From Argyresthia goedartella (Eukaryota > Arthropoda > Insecta > Lepidoptera > Argyresthiidae), in the NCBI GenBank assembly GCA_949825045.1, contig OX463806.1, forward strand, positions 41,254,208 to 41,318,207: DNA of 64,000 nt, in the 5' to 3' direction. A program made the translations under genes and the position numbers. Below, piece after piece: positions 23,101-38,100 of the stretch. Position 1 is the stretch's first letter; each line of letters starts with the position of its first letter. Under the pieces are notes generated by a model. That model made no database searches. It was not told the DNA's origin and was given only the letters and a program-made list of their open reading frames with translations.

Positions 23101-26100
23101 GTGGTATCATCTGAAGAAATCCAGAGCTTCTCGTTTTTATTTTCTTCGTTATATAGGCTTTTCAATATTTATTTTAAAAAACTTGTAAACTTTCCTTATC
23201 AAAGACTCATCTGGCAGCGTCTGATTTCAGCAAGTACAGCAAATAAACCGGCAACAATATTTTTCGCAAAAATCATGAAAGCTGGGTTGTTCACTTGACA
23301 CCAAGATATTGAACATTATCAAAACATTCATGAAGCTGAAGTAAAAATAGGTCTCTTTTGTGTTTCTCATTGAGTAACCCAAGCCAAGGTGTTTACGCTT
23401 CGCACGTGTCTGGCTAAAGTAGATTTATTCACTTGAACATCTCAGTCAGTGCAAATAAACGAAATTAAGAGTCCCATACTATTTCGGGGTGCTTAGCAAT
23501 TAATTTTAAAATTGTTTCTGGTTTCGGCGGCATGTTCGCGACCTAAAATACGCACTATTGCCGATTCTTTATTGGATTCACATTTTTATTTTTCGTTCTC
23601 TGTAGGTGTAGGTGTGTGTAATGTGGATGAATTATAATGAATATGAGAAATACAGATTTCAGCGGCCAATTTCACGTTTTATTTTCTAAAAATAAGTACA
23701 TACATAACTAATAATTTCCTCAAAAACCAACTACGATTTAAATTATTATCTAAAGTTTTTATTTGTGAAAATAAGTTCCGATATTTAATTAGGTTCCGGA
23801 AATTGAGTACCGCTAAAAATTCATGCTCATACTTTTGCTTTCGTTGCGCTCCAAGATGTACCTGTCACCGGAAAATAATACGATCCGCAAGTTTATAAAT
23901 TTCCTAGGAAATTTATAAACTTCCTTCTAGATTATATTAGGCTAGGTTAGGTTATGTTAGGTTAGGTTAGGTTAGTATATTTATAAACTTGCGGAAAAAA
24001 TATTAGGAAATTTATAAACTTGCGGATCGTATTATTTTCCGGTGACATACCGACCACTGCTTATCATGTACCTTTTGCATTTAGGAATTTTAATCGCTTT
24101 TGAAAATATGCCAGTCAGGCAGGAAAACAAGCACATTGCAATAAAATATAGTTCATGTTAAATAATCATGTATTGGTTGCCCAATTATTTTATTAAATAA
24201 TTTAACAACCTATTTTTCGATTAAAATACCTAGATGTCTGAATTACAGATAAGGCTACTACTTACGTTTTATGTTGAATTTAGATAAAGGCCTATGCTCC
24301 TTGGTGGGAAAACCAATGTGCAGCATCAATTAATTTTTCTATTCATGTTTTTTACAGAAAATTCCAAACTTCCAGCAGATTCAAAATTGGTATGTTGGAG
24401 CATATTTGAACCTCTTCTATTAAACATCTCCGCCAAGCCATGAGTCAACATACACATAACCATTATATTCCCTCTTCCAGACTCAAGAGCGATTGGTGGT
24501 GCGCAAGGCGTTGAACTTGCAACCGCTGAAGCAATTCAGGCACATTGAACAACGCTGCGACCGGTGGTGGGTAGTCCTCGACACCAGGGTTCTGCTGGAA
24601 GACCGATTTTTCGCAGACCAACTGGTCAAGACAGGTTTGAGCCACTATTATATACATAGAAGGTAAAAATATGAGACTTGTGTTTAATCGATTACCAAAA
24701 AGGAACCTATTTTACTACCAATAAATTCGAAACGACTGCCAGAATGGATAAATGTCTACCAAATTGTGTTTGGATAAATGATCACCAAACTTCTTTTTAT
24801 GTTTTGTGTACTTAAGTTTATATTTTGAAGTATTTTTTGTTGTTCTTACATGTTCAACCTAACACGAAGGATAAAGGGGGCTTCGCTTCGCTCACCCCCT
24901 TTACCCTTCACCTAAGCTATCGCAATATTTTGCCCTGACATTTTCTGCAACTTTTGGTGATCATTTATCCATTTTGTTAAGAAAAAAATATTTTTGTGGT
25001 CATTTAAATTGTTCTCAAAATATGATATCAAACCAACAGGAAATATTTTGTACACTGTCACTTAAATAAATAAAAAAATAGGTATCAATCAATTTGGCTT
25101 GTAATTTGATGGTACTTAATTGTAATTTAAAAATATATAAATTTCTCTGTTCTCTGCGAAATAGCTTATTTCTTTGGATTTAAATTAGGTAATCATGGGA
25201 AGTCTCCTACATGCCTACCTACATGTTGGTAATGTAGATCTCAACGGACCAGTTCCTTTCTGCCCCGCCTCTTGTAATGGATCCCACGGTTAAACAAGCC
25301 ACTCTTCAGAGCTTGTGCTCTAAGTCCTTACCCGACACCACACCATTCAACTTGAGCAATTTTGGAATCTATGCAGACGAGAAGGCGGTACTAGCAGTCA
25401 GATCGAAAGCAAAAGTCATTAGGTAACGATATACTTAAAATGCTTTTCACAATCGTGGATGAAAAGAGTATCGTCCTATTTCAATCCTACCCCTCCTCTC
25501 CAAAGTCCTTGAATCTATTGTCCAATCTCAACTCGGCTCGGATACACGACGAGACCTGACACCAGACACTCAGTGTCTGACACCGAATGTCTATGTGTGT
25601 CCACTGCCGCGACACTTAGTTGCAGATGTGGTTGCAATGTCGCTCAGTGTCAGTGTCACAGCCGTGGAGACAGGACGTGCGCAGTGTCCGACACAAGTGT
25701 CGCAAGTTTCGAACCTGTTGCGAAATTTTTGACTAGTGTTGACATTTGTGTCAGTGTCGAGTTTCGTCGTGTGTCAGCTAGACCAATAATATGGCGTCAC
25801 GCGAGTGGACTGCATGTATGTAATAAACTGGATGTAATAAAAACTTTGATTTTATATTTTGAAGCGCTGCCAGAGCTTTGGAAATCATCAGACCCCGTTT
25901 TTAAAAGTCGAGTCAAAAAGACAGCAGTAGTAGAAAGTTTGGCAGAACAATTTAATACTGCTACTATATTACTATTAATATAGATTATATGCCCCCAGCT
26001 GTGCTCTTCTTTTAATCTAATCTATGACCCATATCGATCTCTTTTTACGGCGACGAATTTTAATTGAAACACATATCACGACAATCGCGGCAGCAGCACG

Positions 26101-29100
26101 TCGATTCATGGCGAGGGAATGTCTGACACTAAGTTGCACTGAGATGTAGCATCGATTCGTGAAGACAGCCAATACATTTGAACCGGACACTGACACTTTA
26201 CACCAATGTTGACACAAAAAATTGCTCGCCATGTGGACGCAAAGTGTCGACATGTGTGTTGAGTGTCAGTGTCGTCGTGTGTCCTGAGCTTAACAATCTG
26301 CTGAACATGTACCAGTCAGGATTCAGACCTGGTCATAGCGCCATCACGGCTCTGCTGAAAGTCACAGATGACATCCAGGTAGCCATGGACCGTAAACAGC
26401 TTTCCGTGCTGGCTTTACTTGACTTCAGTAGTGCCTTCAACTGCGTAGATTTCGACATTCTCGTTGAGCTCCTCAGATCCCTGAACGTCTTCTCCTTCTC
26501 TGTCAGCTGGTTTGACTCTTATTTGAGGGATCGGCAACAGCGTATCGGGTCGGAGCAGACTTCCACTGAATGGTGGACCTCTTTACAGGGGTCCCTCAAG
26601 GTGGCAATCTTGCTCCTCTTCTATTCTCAATTTTCATCAACTCCATCTCGGACGTGCTGTCTTCCTCACATCATGTTTACGCTGATGGTCTCCAGATTTA
26701 TCGCCACTTCTCTCCTAACGTTGCGAACTCTGCTGTGGCGGCACTTAGCGCTGCTCTTGAGGGTATAAGAAGTTGGGCTTCATCCTTCGGACTCCTGGTC
26801 AACCCGAGCAAGTACCAGGCCATGATTATATGTACCAGACATTCTCTTAACTTGTTGCAGCAAAAGCCCATTCCTGTCACTTTTAATCTTATATAGCGAT
26901 AAAGCTAAAAATCTGGGTCTTATTTTCCACCACCAGCTGTCCTGGTCATCTCATGTTAATGAGTTCAGTCGCCGAGTATTTGCTACTTTTCACTCTCTCA
27001 GGAGACTTAAGTACTTATTGTCTTTACAGACCAAAATCCCTCTCGCTCAGTCTCTCCTTCTACCCCTTATCGATTACGCTGAGGTCTGCTGGGTCAGTGC
27101 TAACGAAGAACTATACAAACGACTTCAAAATCTCGGGATACTGTTTATCTTCGGGCTGCGCAAATACGACCATGTATCACAACATCGCAAGGAGCCGCCG
27201 CTCCGTCTTCACCGGAATTCACGCATCCTCAATTTCCTCTACAACCTTTTACGTAATCCATTATCCAACCTACCTGCGAGACAGTTTTCAATTCCTTTTT
27301 TCCAGCAGTTTCCAGCAGATAACTCACTCAGTTTCTATGCTCATAACTCCACAGCATAACACCGCGTCCTATGAGCATGGGTTTAGACCCCGGGCCATTC
27401 GGTTGTGGAATGCACTCCCGTGCACCATATGGGAAAGTCCTACTCTGAATATATTTAAAAGTCGTGTAAAGGTTATTTGCTGAGCAGGGGTAGACCTATG
27501 TGTAAAACAATATAACGAAATAAACGAGTACTTACATACATATTTATAAATAAAAGAAATTATAGACAAACTATAATATTACACTAAATACTTATAATAT
27601 ACTACTACTATATTTAATACTTATAAATACTTATATGTATACTACCTATAATTCTAAAGAGACAGGTAATGCATCTTTCCCATCTTATCCTGGTTTGCTG
27701 AAAGAGATCTCTTGTTAGAGATAAGCTCGCCTTTGTACACTAGTTTATGTAACTCTTGTTTTTATATGATTTGTGTGCAATAAAGAAATTATGAAATTAT
27801 GAAGTTTCGATGAATAAATTAAGAAAGGTACGTGTTTTATAAAGAGTAGTATTTAATCGCACATCAAATATGTCCTATTTGCACATCAATAATGTTAACC
27901 AAAAAACTATTTTTATTTTAAATATTTTAAGTTTAGTCAATTTTATGTTTCTTTTGCTCTTAAATGTCAACCTAACATGAAGGTTAAAAGGGGCTTCGAT
28001 TCGCTCTCTCCCTTTACCCTTAACCTACTCTGAACCACCACTTTGCCCTGATATTTGAGGTGCAAATCAGTATATTTGATTTGCAATTAAATATTTCCCT
28101 TTTCTAAATCTTTACATTGACGTGAGAATTAGATGGCCCACGTTATTCATAAAAATTGATCCAGCAGAAACTTATCCTCCATCTGAAGTCTATTCTAATA
28201 ACTTTTCTTTGGAGGTATTGAAATAAATTATCAATATTTTTCAATATTTTCCTCTTAATGTGTTTTCGGGTGCTCTGCAACCCATTTTAAGATTGTTTCC
28301 GGTTTCGGCGACATGTTTGCGTTCATAAAATATGTGTCGCGATTAATTATTGGATTTATCAATCAATTTCAATGGTGGCTGCTACATGCTCGATATTCAT
28401 CGTGATATTTATTGCGATATTTATCGTGGATCGATGCACGAAGCGTTGGTTTCAAGACCGCAATAGATTTACACATTTGAATTTGTTAAAAAAATATATG
28501 AAGAAATGGATGATAACCAAAATTATTTTTTTGAAGGCTGCTGTTTTGATTTCAGACCGCACCTGTCGAATGCTGCTGCCAAACCTGGTGCTCCACGACC
28601 TGTACGCCATGACACATCCCGGACAGCCCGCGTGGAAGCGCATAACGGGGCGGCGCATTGCCAAGTATCTACGCGTGCAGACCCGGGAACGCAGGAAAGC
28701 GTCCGTTGTAGGTGAGCGTCAACCGACCGGCCGTGGCGCCACCAACCATAGCCAATTTTGTTTGCGGCCGTTATGGCAAGCAGTGATTAGGCTGCCCCGG
28801 TCTTATCGGTCACAAAATAACTAAAAATGAAACGATTAAAACACCCCCGACTTAATTAAACCCTATGGCTAAAATTTGGTTTACTCTTTTCCCATTTAAG
28901 ATGATATATTTTGAACCGGTGAACCGATTTTGAATCTAAGAACTATAGCGCAGTGAAGTGTACTACCAACTTCAAGAAACCGCATTAAAATCCTCGCTAA
29001 GCTGATAACATTTGAACTAATGAACCGATTTTAACAAAACATATCTAAGAACCATTGCAGCAAAGTCTGCTACCAACTACAAAAAGACGCATTAAAATTG

Positions 29101-32100
29101 TTCTACCCGTTAAACAGATATTCATTGTTAAGCTGATAACTTTTGAGCAACTGAACCGATTTTAATAAAACATCTAAGAACCATTGCAGGGAAATTTTCT
29201 ACCATTTACAGAAAACCGCATTAAAATCCGTCGACCTGACTGCTAGGGACGGACAGACATACAGACACACCGACAGACGCTTCAAACGTCGTCAGGGGTT
29301 AAAAAATGTGGCTCTCAGAATACACAGCAGCTGTAATGAACATATGAACAGATGATGAGGTAAGCGTCGTCATCGTTAGCGTTAGCACTGCTGGGCATAC
29401 GCCTCTTCTTTATAACATAATATCAGAATAAAGCTCAGAATAATTGGCGACTCGACAAGGTTAGTTAACATAAACACTTTTTATCTACACACGTATCATA
29501 AACCCTCTTTACTGCGTTCAAAAACCGCACGTTACGATCAGCATTATGTTAAACTACTTGGTAAAAACTCGTTTCGTATTAGGAAAACTACACATTATGG
29601 TCATTATGTGTAGTTTTTCTACATATAATGACATTCAAATTTCGAACGCCGATGCCCGCCTGCGTGCCGTCCCTATTTTGTCTGTGAAGTTGGTACTGAC
29701 ATTCAAATTTCGAACGCCGACGCCCGAAGTTGGTGCTACAGAACAAGCTAAACAACTGCAGAGCCACAATGCCGGTCAAACATGCGGTTCCTGAACACAT
29801 CAAAGAGAGCTTATGATATGTGTGTAGATAAACTAGTGTATGTAACTGTACATAATTAGGCATAAAAACTCTCGAGTGATATTAATATGAAACTCGCCTT
29901 CGGCTCGTTTCATAAACCCTCTCTCGAGTTTTAATGCCCTCCATTATGTAGCAGTCACATAATAGTAGTTTATGATGAATAGTCTCTTTGATGTGTCCAG
30001 GAACCGCATGTTTGACCGGCATTGTGGTTCTGCAATTGTTTAGCTTGTTCTTTAGTACCAACTTCACGCAGACGGGCGTCGGCGTTCGAAATTTGAATGT
30101 CAGTACCAACTTCACAGACAAACTAGCGACGGCACGCGGGTGGGCGTCGGCGTTCGAAATTTGAATGTCATTATATGTAGAAAAACTACACATAATTACC
30201 ATTATGTGTAGTTTTCCAGATACGAAATGAGTTTTTACCAAGTAGTTTAACATAATGCTGATCGTAACGTGCGGTTTTTGAACGCAGTAAAGAGGGTTTA
30301 TGATACGTGTGTAGATAAACTACTATTATGTACTGGCAAAACGCTTTTGCGTTCGTCAGTTTTATTTTATTTCACTAAGATATGGTTGCTTACAGAAAAA
30401 AATACAAAGTTTATATAAATAAACTAGCAAATGCAGTAGTTTATGTGACTGATACATAATGGAGGACATTAAAACTCGAGAGTGGGTTAATGAAACGAGT
30501 TTCATAATATTATCACTCGGGGGTTTATTGCCTAATTATGTACAGTTACATACACTAGTTTATCTTCACACATATCATAAGCTCTCTTTGATGTGTTCAG
30601 GAACCGCATGTTCGACCGGCAATGTGTCATTGATCATTGCTCTGCACTTGTTTAGCTTGTTAAGGTACTAAATTCACAGACAAACTATGGGCGGTACGCA
30701 GGCGGGCGTCGGCGTTCAAAATTTGAATGTCATAATATGTCAAAATATTGATACATTATGGTCGTAATATACCAATATTCAGATAAGAAATGAGTTTTTA
30801 CCAAGTAGAATATCATTGTGCTGGTCGTCACGAGCGGTATTTGGACGCAGTAAAGAGGGTTTATGATATGTGCGTGGATGGATAATAGTAGTTTATGTGA
30901 CTGCTACATAATAATATCACTCGAGAGTTTTAATGCCTAATTATGTACAGTTACATACACTAGTTTATCTACACACATATCATAAGCTCTCTTTGATGTG
31001 TTCAGGAACCGCATGTTTGACCGGCATTGTGGCTCTGCAGTTGTTTAGCTTGTTCTGTAATACCAACTTCATGCAGGCGGGCGTCGGCGTTCGAAATTTG
31101 AATGTCAGTACCAACTTCACAGACAAACTAGGGACGGCACGCGGGTGGGCGTCGGCGTTCGAAATTTGAATGTCAGTACCAACTTCACAGACAAACTAGG
31201 GGCGGCAAGCAGTCGGGAGTCGGCGTTCGAAATTTGAATGTCATAATATGTAGAAAAACTACACATTATGTTCATAATGTGTAATTTTTCAGATATGCAA
31301 TGAGTTTTTACCTAGTAGTTTAACATTATGCTGATCGTAACGTGCGGTTTTTGTACGCAGTAAAGAGGGTTTATGATACGTGTGTAGATAAACAAATTAA
31401 TAAACCTCTAGTTCCATGTAATTTATAGTTTTTTGGAATCATTGTGATGTGAAGTTACACAAAATTATATTTATAAAATATAAGTTTCCAATTTTGATGA
31501 GCCCTTTTGTTTATAAGGCTTCATCGTCTGACATTATTTTTTATATTTGTTTAATTACCCAGTCTGGTAGGCGAATACCTTGTTAGGTAACACACAGTTC
31601 TACTTTTTGTAAGCTTAATAGGAGAGTCCTAAGACTATGCCCATACCGCCCAAGTGATTCCTACTCGCGTAACGAAAACACACTCCTCCCGCACCCCTCA
31701 ACTAACGGTAGAACCTACACGGTTGTTTTAAATAATCTCCTGGTTTTAAAATACGTATTTATTAATTTACAGTGCAATCAGCACTGGAGGCTGAACGGAT
31801 TGTGAACAACCGCCATGCAATTTGTGATCAAGTGATCAATGCGTGCTTGCAATTGGCCGAACTGGATTTTTATGTGGTGAGTCTATCTTAACCTTTTCAC
31901 AGAACGGCGAATCACCAATGCCATGTAAACAACACAGATGCAAATAATCGGTCTTTTACACCGTTGCAATGTATCATGAAAGGTAACACACAGATTTTGA
32001 GATGTTTTTACTCATACCTTTCATGTTAGATTACAGTGAAGTAGGAGGTAGATTCTTTCATCGCTGGGTGCGGCTGGCACAGGAAGACTGGCGCTGTGGT

Positions 32101-35100
32101 GGTGAGGCTTGTCTGTAGCAGTAGGACGATGTAGGCTTAACATGAGGATGATTGAAACCACTTCCATATCGCCTCCGTGTCGCTCTGAAGTAAAAGAGTG
32201 TCATAAATAATCAAACATATAAATAAATGTGTCGTTCCAAATTAAACATATTTTTGTGTGTAGCCAGTGTTTGAACTCGCTGTAGAGTAAGGGCCTGCTC
32301 AGGTACACGCCATTCAACTCGGTCCTGTGCATCCCGCGTTGTTTTTCTGCTATCCTCGCTGTCATCAGACCATCTGGCGGAAGGTCTGCCGACTGACCTT
32401 TGGCCTCCTCTTTTTGTTGTGTGCAATAGGCCATGCTAAAAAATACTTATTACTTTTTATTTTATTTGTAAAATTTTTGCCTAATTTAAGAAACTAATTT
32501 GAATATTTCGGGTAATGGATGACTTATATTTTTAATTTTTATTTTGTAATAACTCCCCTAGTGACGTCACTTGCTCACCGTTTCTGTAACGGTACAGCCG
32601 TTGAGGCTGGTTGTTTGCGATTATAAAACTAAAAAAGCTATAATACCAATATTTGTTTACGATCCGACTGACATCTGCGTTATCGACTGTCAGGAAAACT
32701 GTTGATACTGGACAGTTTTACAGAACAGCCAACTTAATGGCGAAGGGAATTTAAACAAACTACGCCTTAGAGGACAAATGAAGTAAATTAAGTTTTTTAC
32801 GGATATTTCAGTAATCCTGTAATATTTTTGATGGGAATAACGGAATTTATTTAGGAACACAATTATCTCGAAATGGTTTATCAGTTTGTTTGTTACCTTA
32901 GTTTTTTTTACATGGCCCATTATATTTTTAGCTTCCGGATATCGCCAACAAAATCAAACCCACACTTTAGCTAACAATAGTTTATTCACTGAATTCCACA
33001 CAGTACTATGACCTGATTCGTATACACTTCAACACAATTTTAGAGGTTTTGACTCCACAAGAACTGACGATCGACTGAGCGCGTTTACGTGATGTGCGTG
33101 CTTTTATGCTACAGGCTGGGTGAACGACTGAATGAACAACATCAGTCGTCTAGTTCGAAATGTCATCACGTAAGCGCGCCAATTGTATAAAATTATCTGT
33201 ATTTATGCTGTAATTAACTAAAACTTAGGTAAATATTCCTTTTAAAATATACGATTGCTAACAGTCGGCCTTTCCTGACCATTACACGTCCCGGGTAAAT
33301 TAACCTTAAGTATAACATTTCATTATAAATCAATAGTTCCCATAGTTTGGATAACAAGTAGGTTGACATTTGTGTCAAGTGATGTCTCTTAAGATCTAAT
33401 AAACAATCATAATACATTTCTTAAAGTCAACTCAGGAGCAATTTGGCCTCTCCATATTCAGAATTACTTAATCACATCGTTTACAATAGTATATAGATAT
33501 TTTTTTTATAATAAACAAGAGCCCCTAGGTCTCCATCATCATAACGTCTCATAATAATGAATTGAAGCCCCTTCATGTCTTCAGTTTCATTAAAACTGTG
33601 ATAAATTGAAGCCCCTTCATGTCTCCAGCTTCATCACAGCCCTTTGGCTTGGCAATGGCTATCCCATGATAACATGAATAAAACAACATAACGAATCGAA
33701 GCCCCTTCAGTCTTCAGCTTCATTAAAAACTGTGATGAATTGAAGCCCCTTCATGTCTTCAGCTTCATCACAGCCGTAGGATTACATTAATCAAACATCA
33801 CAATGAATTGAAGCCCCTTCAGTCTTCAGCTTCATTAAAAACTGTGATGAATTGAAGCCCCTTCATGTCTCCAGCTTCATCACAGCCATACAATCACATT
33901 AATAAAACATTATAATGAATTGAAGCCCCTTCAGTCTTCAGCTCCATTACAACGCTAGTGAATTGAAGCCCCTTCAGTCTTCAGCTTCACTTTAACTCTA
34001 GTGAATTGAAGCCCCTTCATGTCTTCAGCTTCACTATAGTAATAGGATATATACAATTGACATAATAATTGCAGGTCCTGCATATCAATGAAAACGTCAG
34101 TATCTTAATATACCCTATACTATATCTGTAACTTAACTTTATAATATTGTATTATAGTAAATAAATAATTATCTGTTATCAATTGTTTCATTTATCTGAC
34201 TAAATCATCATCATTGTCCTCATCATCATCACTGTTTGATGTAGAATCATCATCATTTCTGTTGAAAACCATCCATGGATATATCTTATCAACAGAGAAT
34301 ATACCAGTAAAAGAGCGGTTCCCTTTTCGAGATATGGGAGTATCTGCCACCACGTATCTGTCGTTATTCAATACCTTTATAATACGATATGGACCTCTGA
34401 GTTTGGGTATCAACTTCCTACTTTTGCCAGTAGAAGGAATGTCTCTTTCGATTCTAACCAATTCACTTACTTGGAAAGAGACCTTCCTCCTACTTTTGTC
34501 AAAACGTTCCGTTTGTTTTGATTGTTGCGAATTAATGTGCTCCGATATTTCCTCTCGCATGGAAGTCAAGTCACGTGTCGTTCTCTCCGACTCATCGGCA
34601 ATACTTAAGTTAAGTAGCGAATCGTTCGTTCCTATCAAACTTGTTCCGAAAAGGGCCTGAGCTGGGGTCTTTCCAGTACCTTTATTAATAGTATTGTTCA
34701 ATGCCCATTGTATCTCTGAAACATGCTCATCCCAAAGGTTTTCTGGTTTACCGTGATTTTTCGAAGTAAGAGCAGCTAACACGGTACGGTTATAACGCTC
34801 TATTTGACCGTTCGCGCGCGGAGTGGCTACTGCATTCATTACATGTTTAACACCTAGAGAGTGCAAGTACTCCTTGAAACGCTTTGCTGTAAAAGAGGTT
34901 CCCCTGTCAGATATTAGTCTTCGAGGAACACCAAATACTGTACTGTTAAAATACTGTTTTAATGCTGTAATAGAGTGAACGGTCTTTGTACTTTTAACCG
35001 GTACAATCTGTATGTATTTGGTAAAGGCGTCAATAATCAGAAGCAAATAGGCGTTCTTCTTTTTTGTACGCACGAATGGACCAAGATGGTCAATGTGGAT

Positions 35101-38100
35101 AGTATTGCGTATATCTGCTTTTGGAATGGGATGTAGCTCGCCAGATTTCTTACCAGATGGAACTTTTGCGTGGGCGCACTCCAGACACGATTGTACATAT
35201 TTTTTGATAAAGCGTCGCATTTTAGCAAACCAATAGTTACTCTTAATTTTGTCATATGTTTTGTCAAATCCGAAATGTTCGAGATTATCATGACAGGATT
35301 GTAAAATCTGCCACCTCAACCCTTTGGGTACTACCCACCGGTCTCCATCAGCTGTTTTCCTGTATAACAATCCTCTTTTTACAATAAAATTGTTTCTGAT
35401 CTCAGCTATATTTACAGTATCCTCATCATTAAGAATGTTAACCATTCTCTGTAACTCAGAATCGGTTTGCTGCACGGTAGCTATCCAGTTGGTATCAATG
35501 TTTCTCACTTCTAAACAATTTGAATTTGATATGGGGTTCCGACTAAGTGCATCGACGTGAGCCATGGTGGTGCCAGGTTTATAAACAATGTTAAAATCAT
35601 ATTCTTGCATCATTCCCCACCATCTTGCAACTCGAGGTAACATGTCTTTCTTTTCAAATGTTGTTCGTAGCGAATTACAATCCGTAACGATGGTAAATGG
35701 CACTCCTAATAAATAAACCCTAAATCTTTGCAATGAACAGACCACAGCTAGTGTTTCTAAATCGTATGCCGAAAACCGCGATTCTTCGGGTGAAGTTTGC
35801 CGGCTATAGAATGCGACAGCAGAAAAAGGAGCTTCTTTGTTTGGTCTTTGCATCAGAATTCCAGCGATTCCAAGTTTGGACGCATCAGTATGTAATTGTG
35901 TTTCATAATTTGGACTATGAAACGATAAGATTGGTCGCTTGACCAATTCTTTCTTCAAACTTGAAAACGCTTCTTGTTCTGGACTACGCCATTGCCATTT
36001 TGCATCCTTCTTGAGAAGTTGTGTAAGAGGTCGAGCAATTGTAGAAAAGCCTCGGATGAACCTCCGAAAAAAGCTCGCAAGGCCAACAAATTGTCTCACT
36101 TTATGCTGATCGGTAAGTGGGGGATAATTTTCTACGGCCTCGACCTTCCTTTTGCCTGGTCTGATACCTTCACTGCTGACTTAAAACCCAAGGTAATCTA
36201 TCGATTCCATGAAAAAGTTGCACTTTGAGAGCTTTAGTGTCAAGCCTGAATCGCGAAACAATTCCAGGGTATCGCGAAGTTTATGAAAGCCTTCCTCGAT
36301 TGTTTTGGATGGTATTATCACGTCATCCATATACGCAAATGCATCCTTGAATCTGGCATTACCTAATATGTCATTTATAGTCCTTTGATAAGTTGACGGG
36401 GCGTTTGCCAGGCCGAAGGGCATGCGATTGAATTCGTAATGCCCATCCGGCGTGACAAACGCCGTCAACCGTTTTGAGTTATCTGACATGGGTATCTGGT
36501 AGTACCCAGATGCCAGATCCAATGACGTGAAGTACTTAAATCCCGACAAGTTGTCCAGTTGGTCATCGATTCGAGGTAACGGATAGTGTTCCTTGACTGT
36601 CTTTTTATTAAGAGATCTAAAGTCAATGCACAGACGGTAATCCCCGGTCTTCTTACGGACCAGAAGAATTGGAGATGCATACTCCGAAGTTGATGGACGA
36701 ATTATACCCGAATCCTCTAGCTCTTCTAACATGTTACGTACTTTTTCTCGCTCCATATGTGATAATCGATAAGGTCTTTATACCACTGGAGTAGTATCAT
36801 TAAGTTTTATATCCATTTTAGAATTCTTAACACAGCCCAGTTCTCCACTCGAAAAAGCAAAGCAATCTCTGTATTCGTTCAGCATTTTCGCTAGCTCATC
36901 TGACTCTAATATCTCTAAATTCTCGTTAATATTGATCATTGCTTTTTCGATTAAAGATATAGACACATTGTCAGGACAATTTTCGACCCTCTGCACATTG
37001 TAAGCCTGAAGTTCTTTCAATGGCACGGCTCGGGCCAACAAACTATTTTGTTGCAGTTCAAATCCAGAAGGAACTAATCCTCTTATGACGATTTTTCCGG
37101 AACCTTGTATTATTCGGACCACACCCTGTATGATCTCATATTCGTTATTTAGTTTCTGGCACAAACTCGGATCGACAAACAGATCGCCATCAAAGAGATC
37201 ATCTGAATGTACATTTACTTCCGTAAATCCTTGAACTACGGTTGATTCAGACGCATGAAGCATGATCCGACTTAACTCATCTTGTGATTTTGAAGATATT
37301 TTTAGATCATCTTTTGTTTTGTAGACTACTACATGTTCCTGTTCCGTAAATGACTGACCCAGTAACAACGGCACTTGCAATAGATTATCAGGCACAATCA
37401 AAGCTTGTAAATCAGCCTTTACGTTGTCTACTTCAATTTGGACATTACATTTCCCGATACAATTTACTACCGAATTTCCAAATCCCCTCAGAATTGGCAA
37501 ATTGGTCATTGACCAAACATCAACCAAATTTCTAGCAACGGACTCTTTCAGCATAGTACACTGGCTGCCAAAGTCAATAAAACAGTCTAAATTTTGACCA
37601 TTCACTTTGGCTGGTTTGAAATATTTCAAATCGTCTTCGTGTTTTTGAGATATGCGTAAGACTGTTTTATTAACATTGCTTCCATTTTTATCTTTGTTGC
37701 ATTCAGTTACCAAGTGTCCTAGTTTATTGCAACCTTCGCACCTCTTAATTGGTTTCTTACATCTATAAAATGGATGGCCCACTTCATTGCAATTGTAACA
37801 CTTAGCTACCAATTTATCGTCATTATTTTTCTGAGTTGTTTTAGGATACTTTTTGACTGGAGTGCTGCGTTGCCAAGGAATAGCTGTTTTCTCCTGGTGT
37901 TTAACAACCTTAATATTTCGGAGAAATACTAATAGTTTGTCTGGTTCTGTGAACTGTGCGGCCTCGGCACTGGTTCTGACAGACCTATCTTCAATTCCGA
38001 ACAAAATGCAGTCAATGGCATTTTTCCCAGTAATGTTGCATCTGTTTAGTAATACCATTTTCTCATAGAAATACTCCTCTAAGGAGTCGCCATACCGACC

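Noticed and set aside
29588..31169. Several 70- to 120-codon frames in the foldback cluster
   Set aside because: The same peptides recur on both strands because the DNA is an inverted repeat; no coding signature.
33559..34036. CRISPR-like array (regular repeats of about 25 bp)
   Set aside because: Repeats are imperfect, spacers are similar to one another, and it sits inside a gypsy element of a eukaryote; it is a minisatellite.
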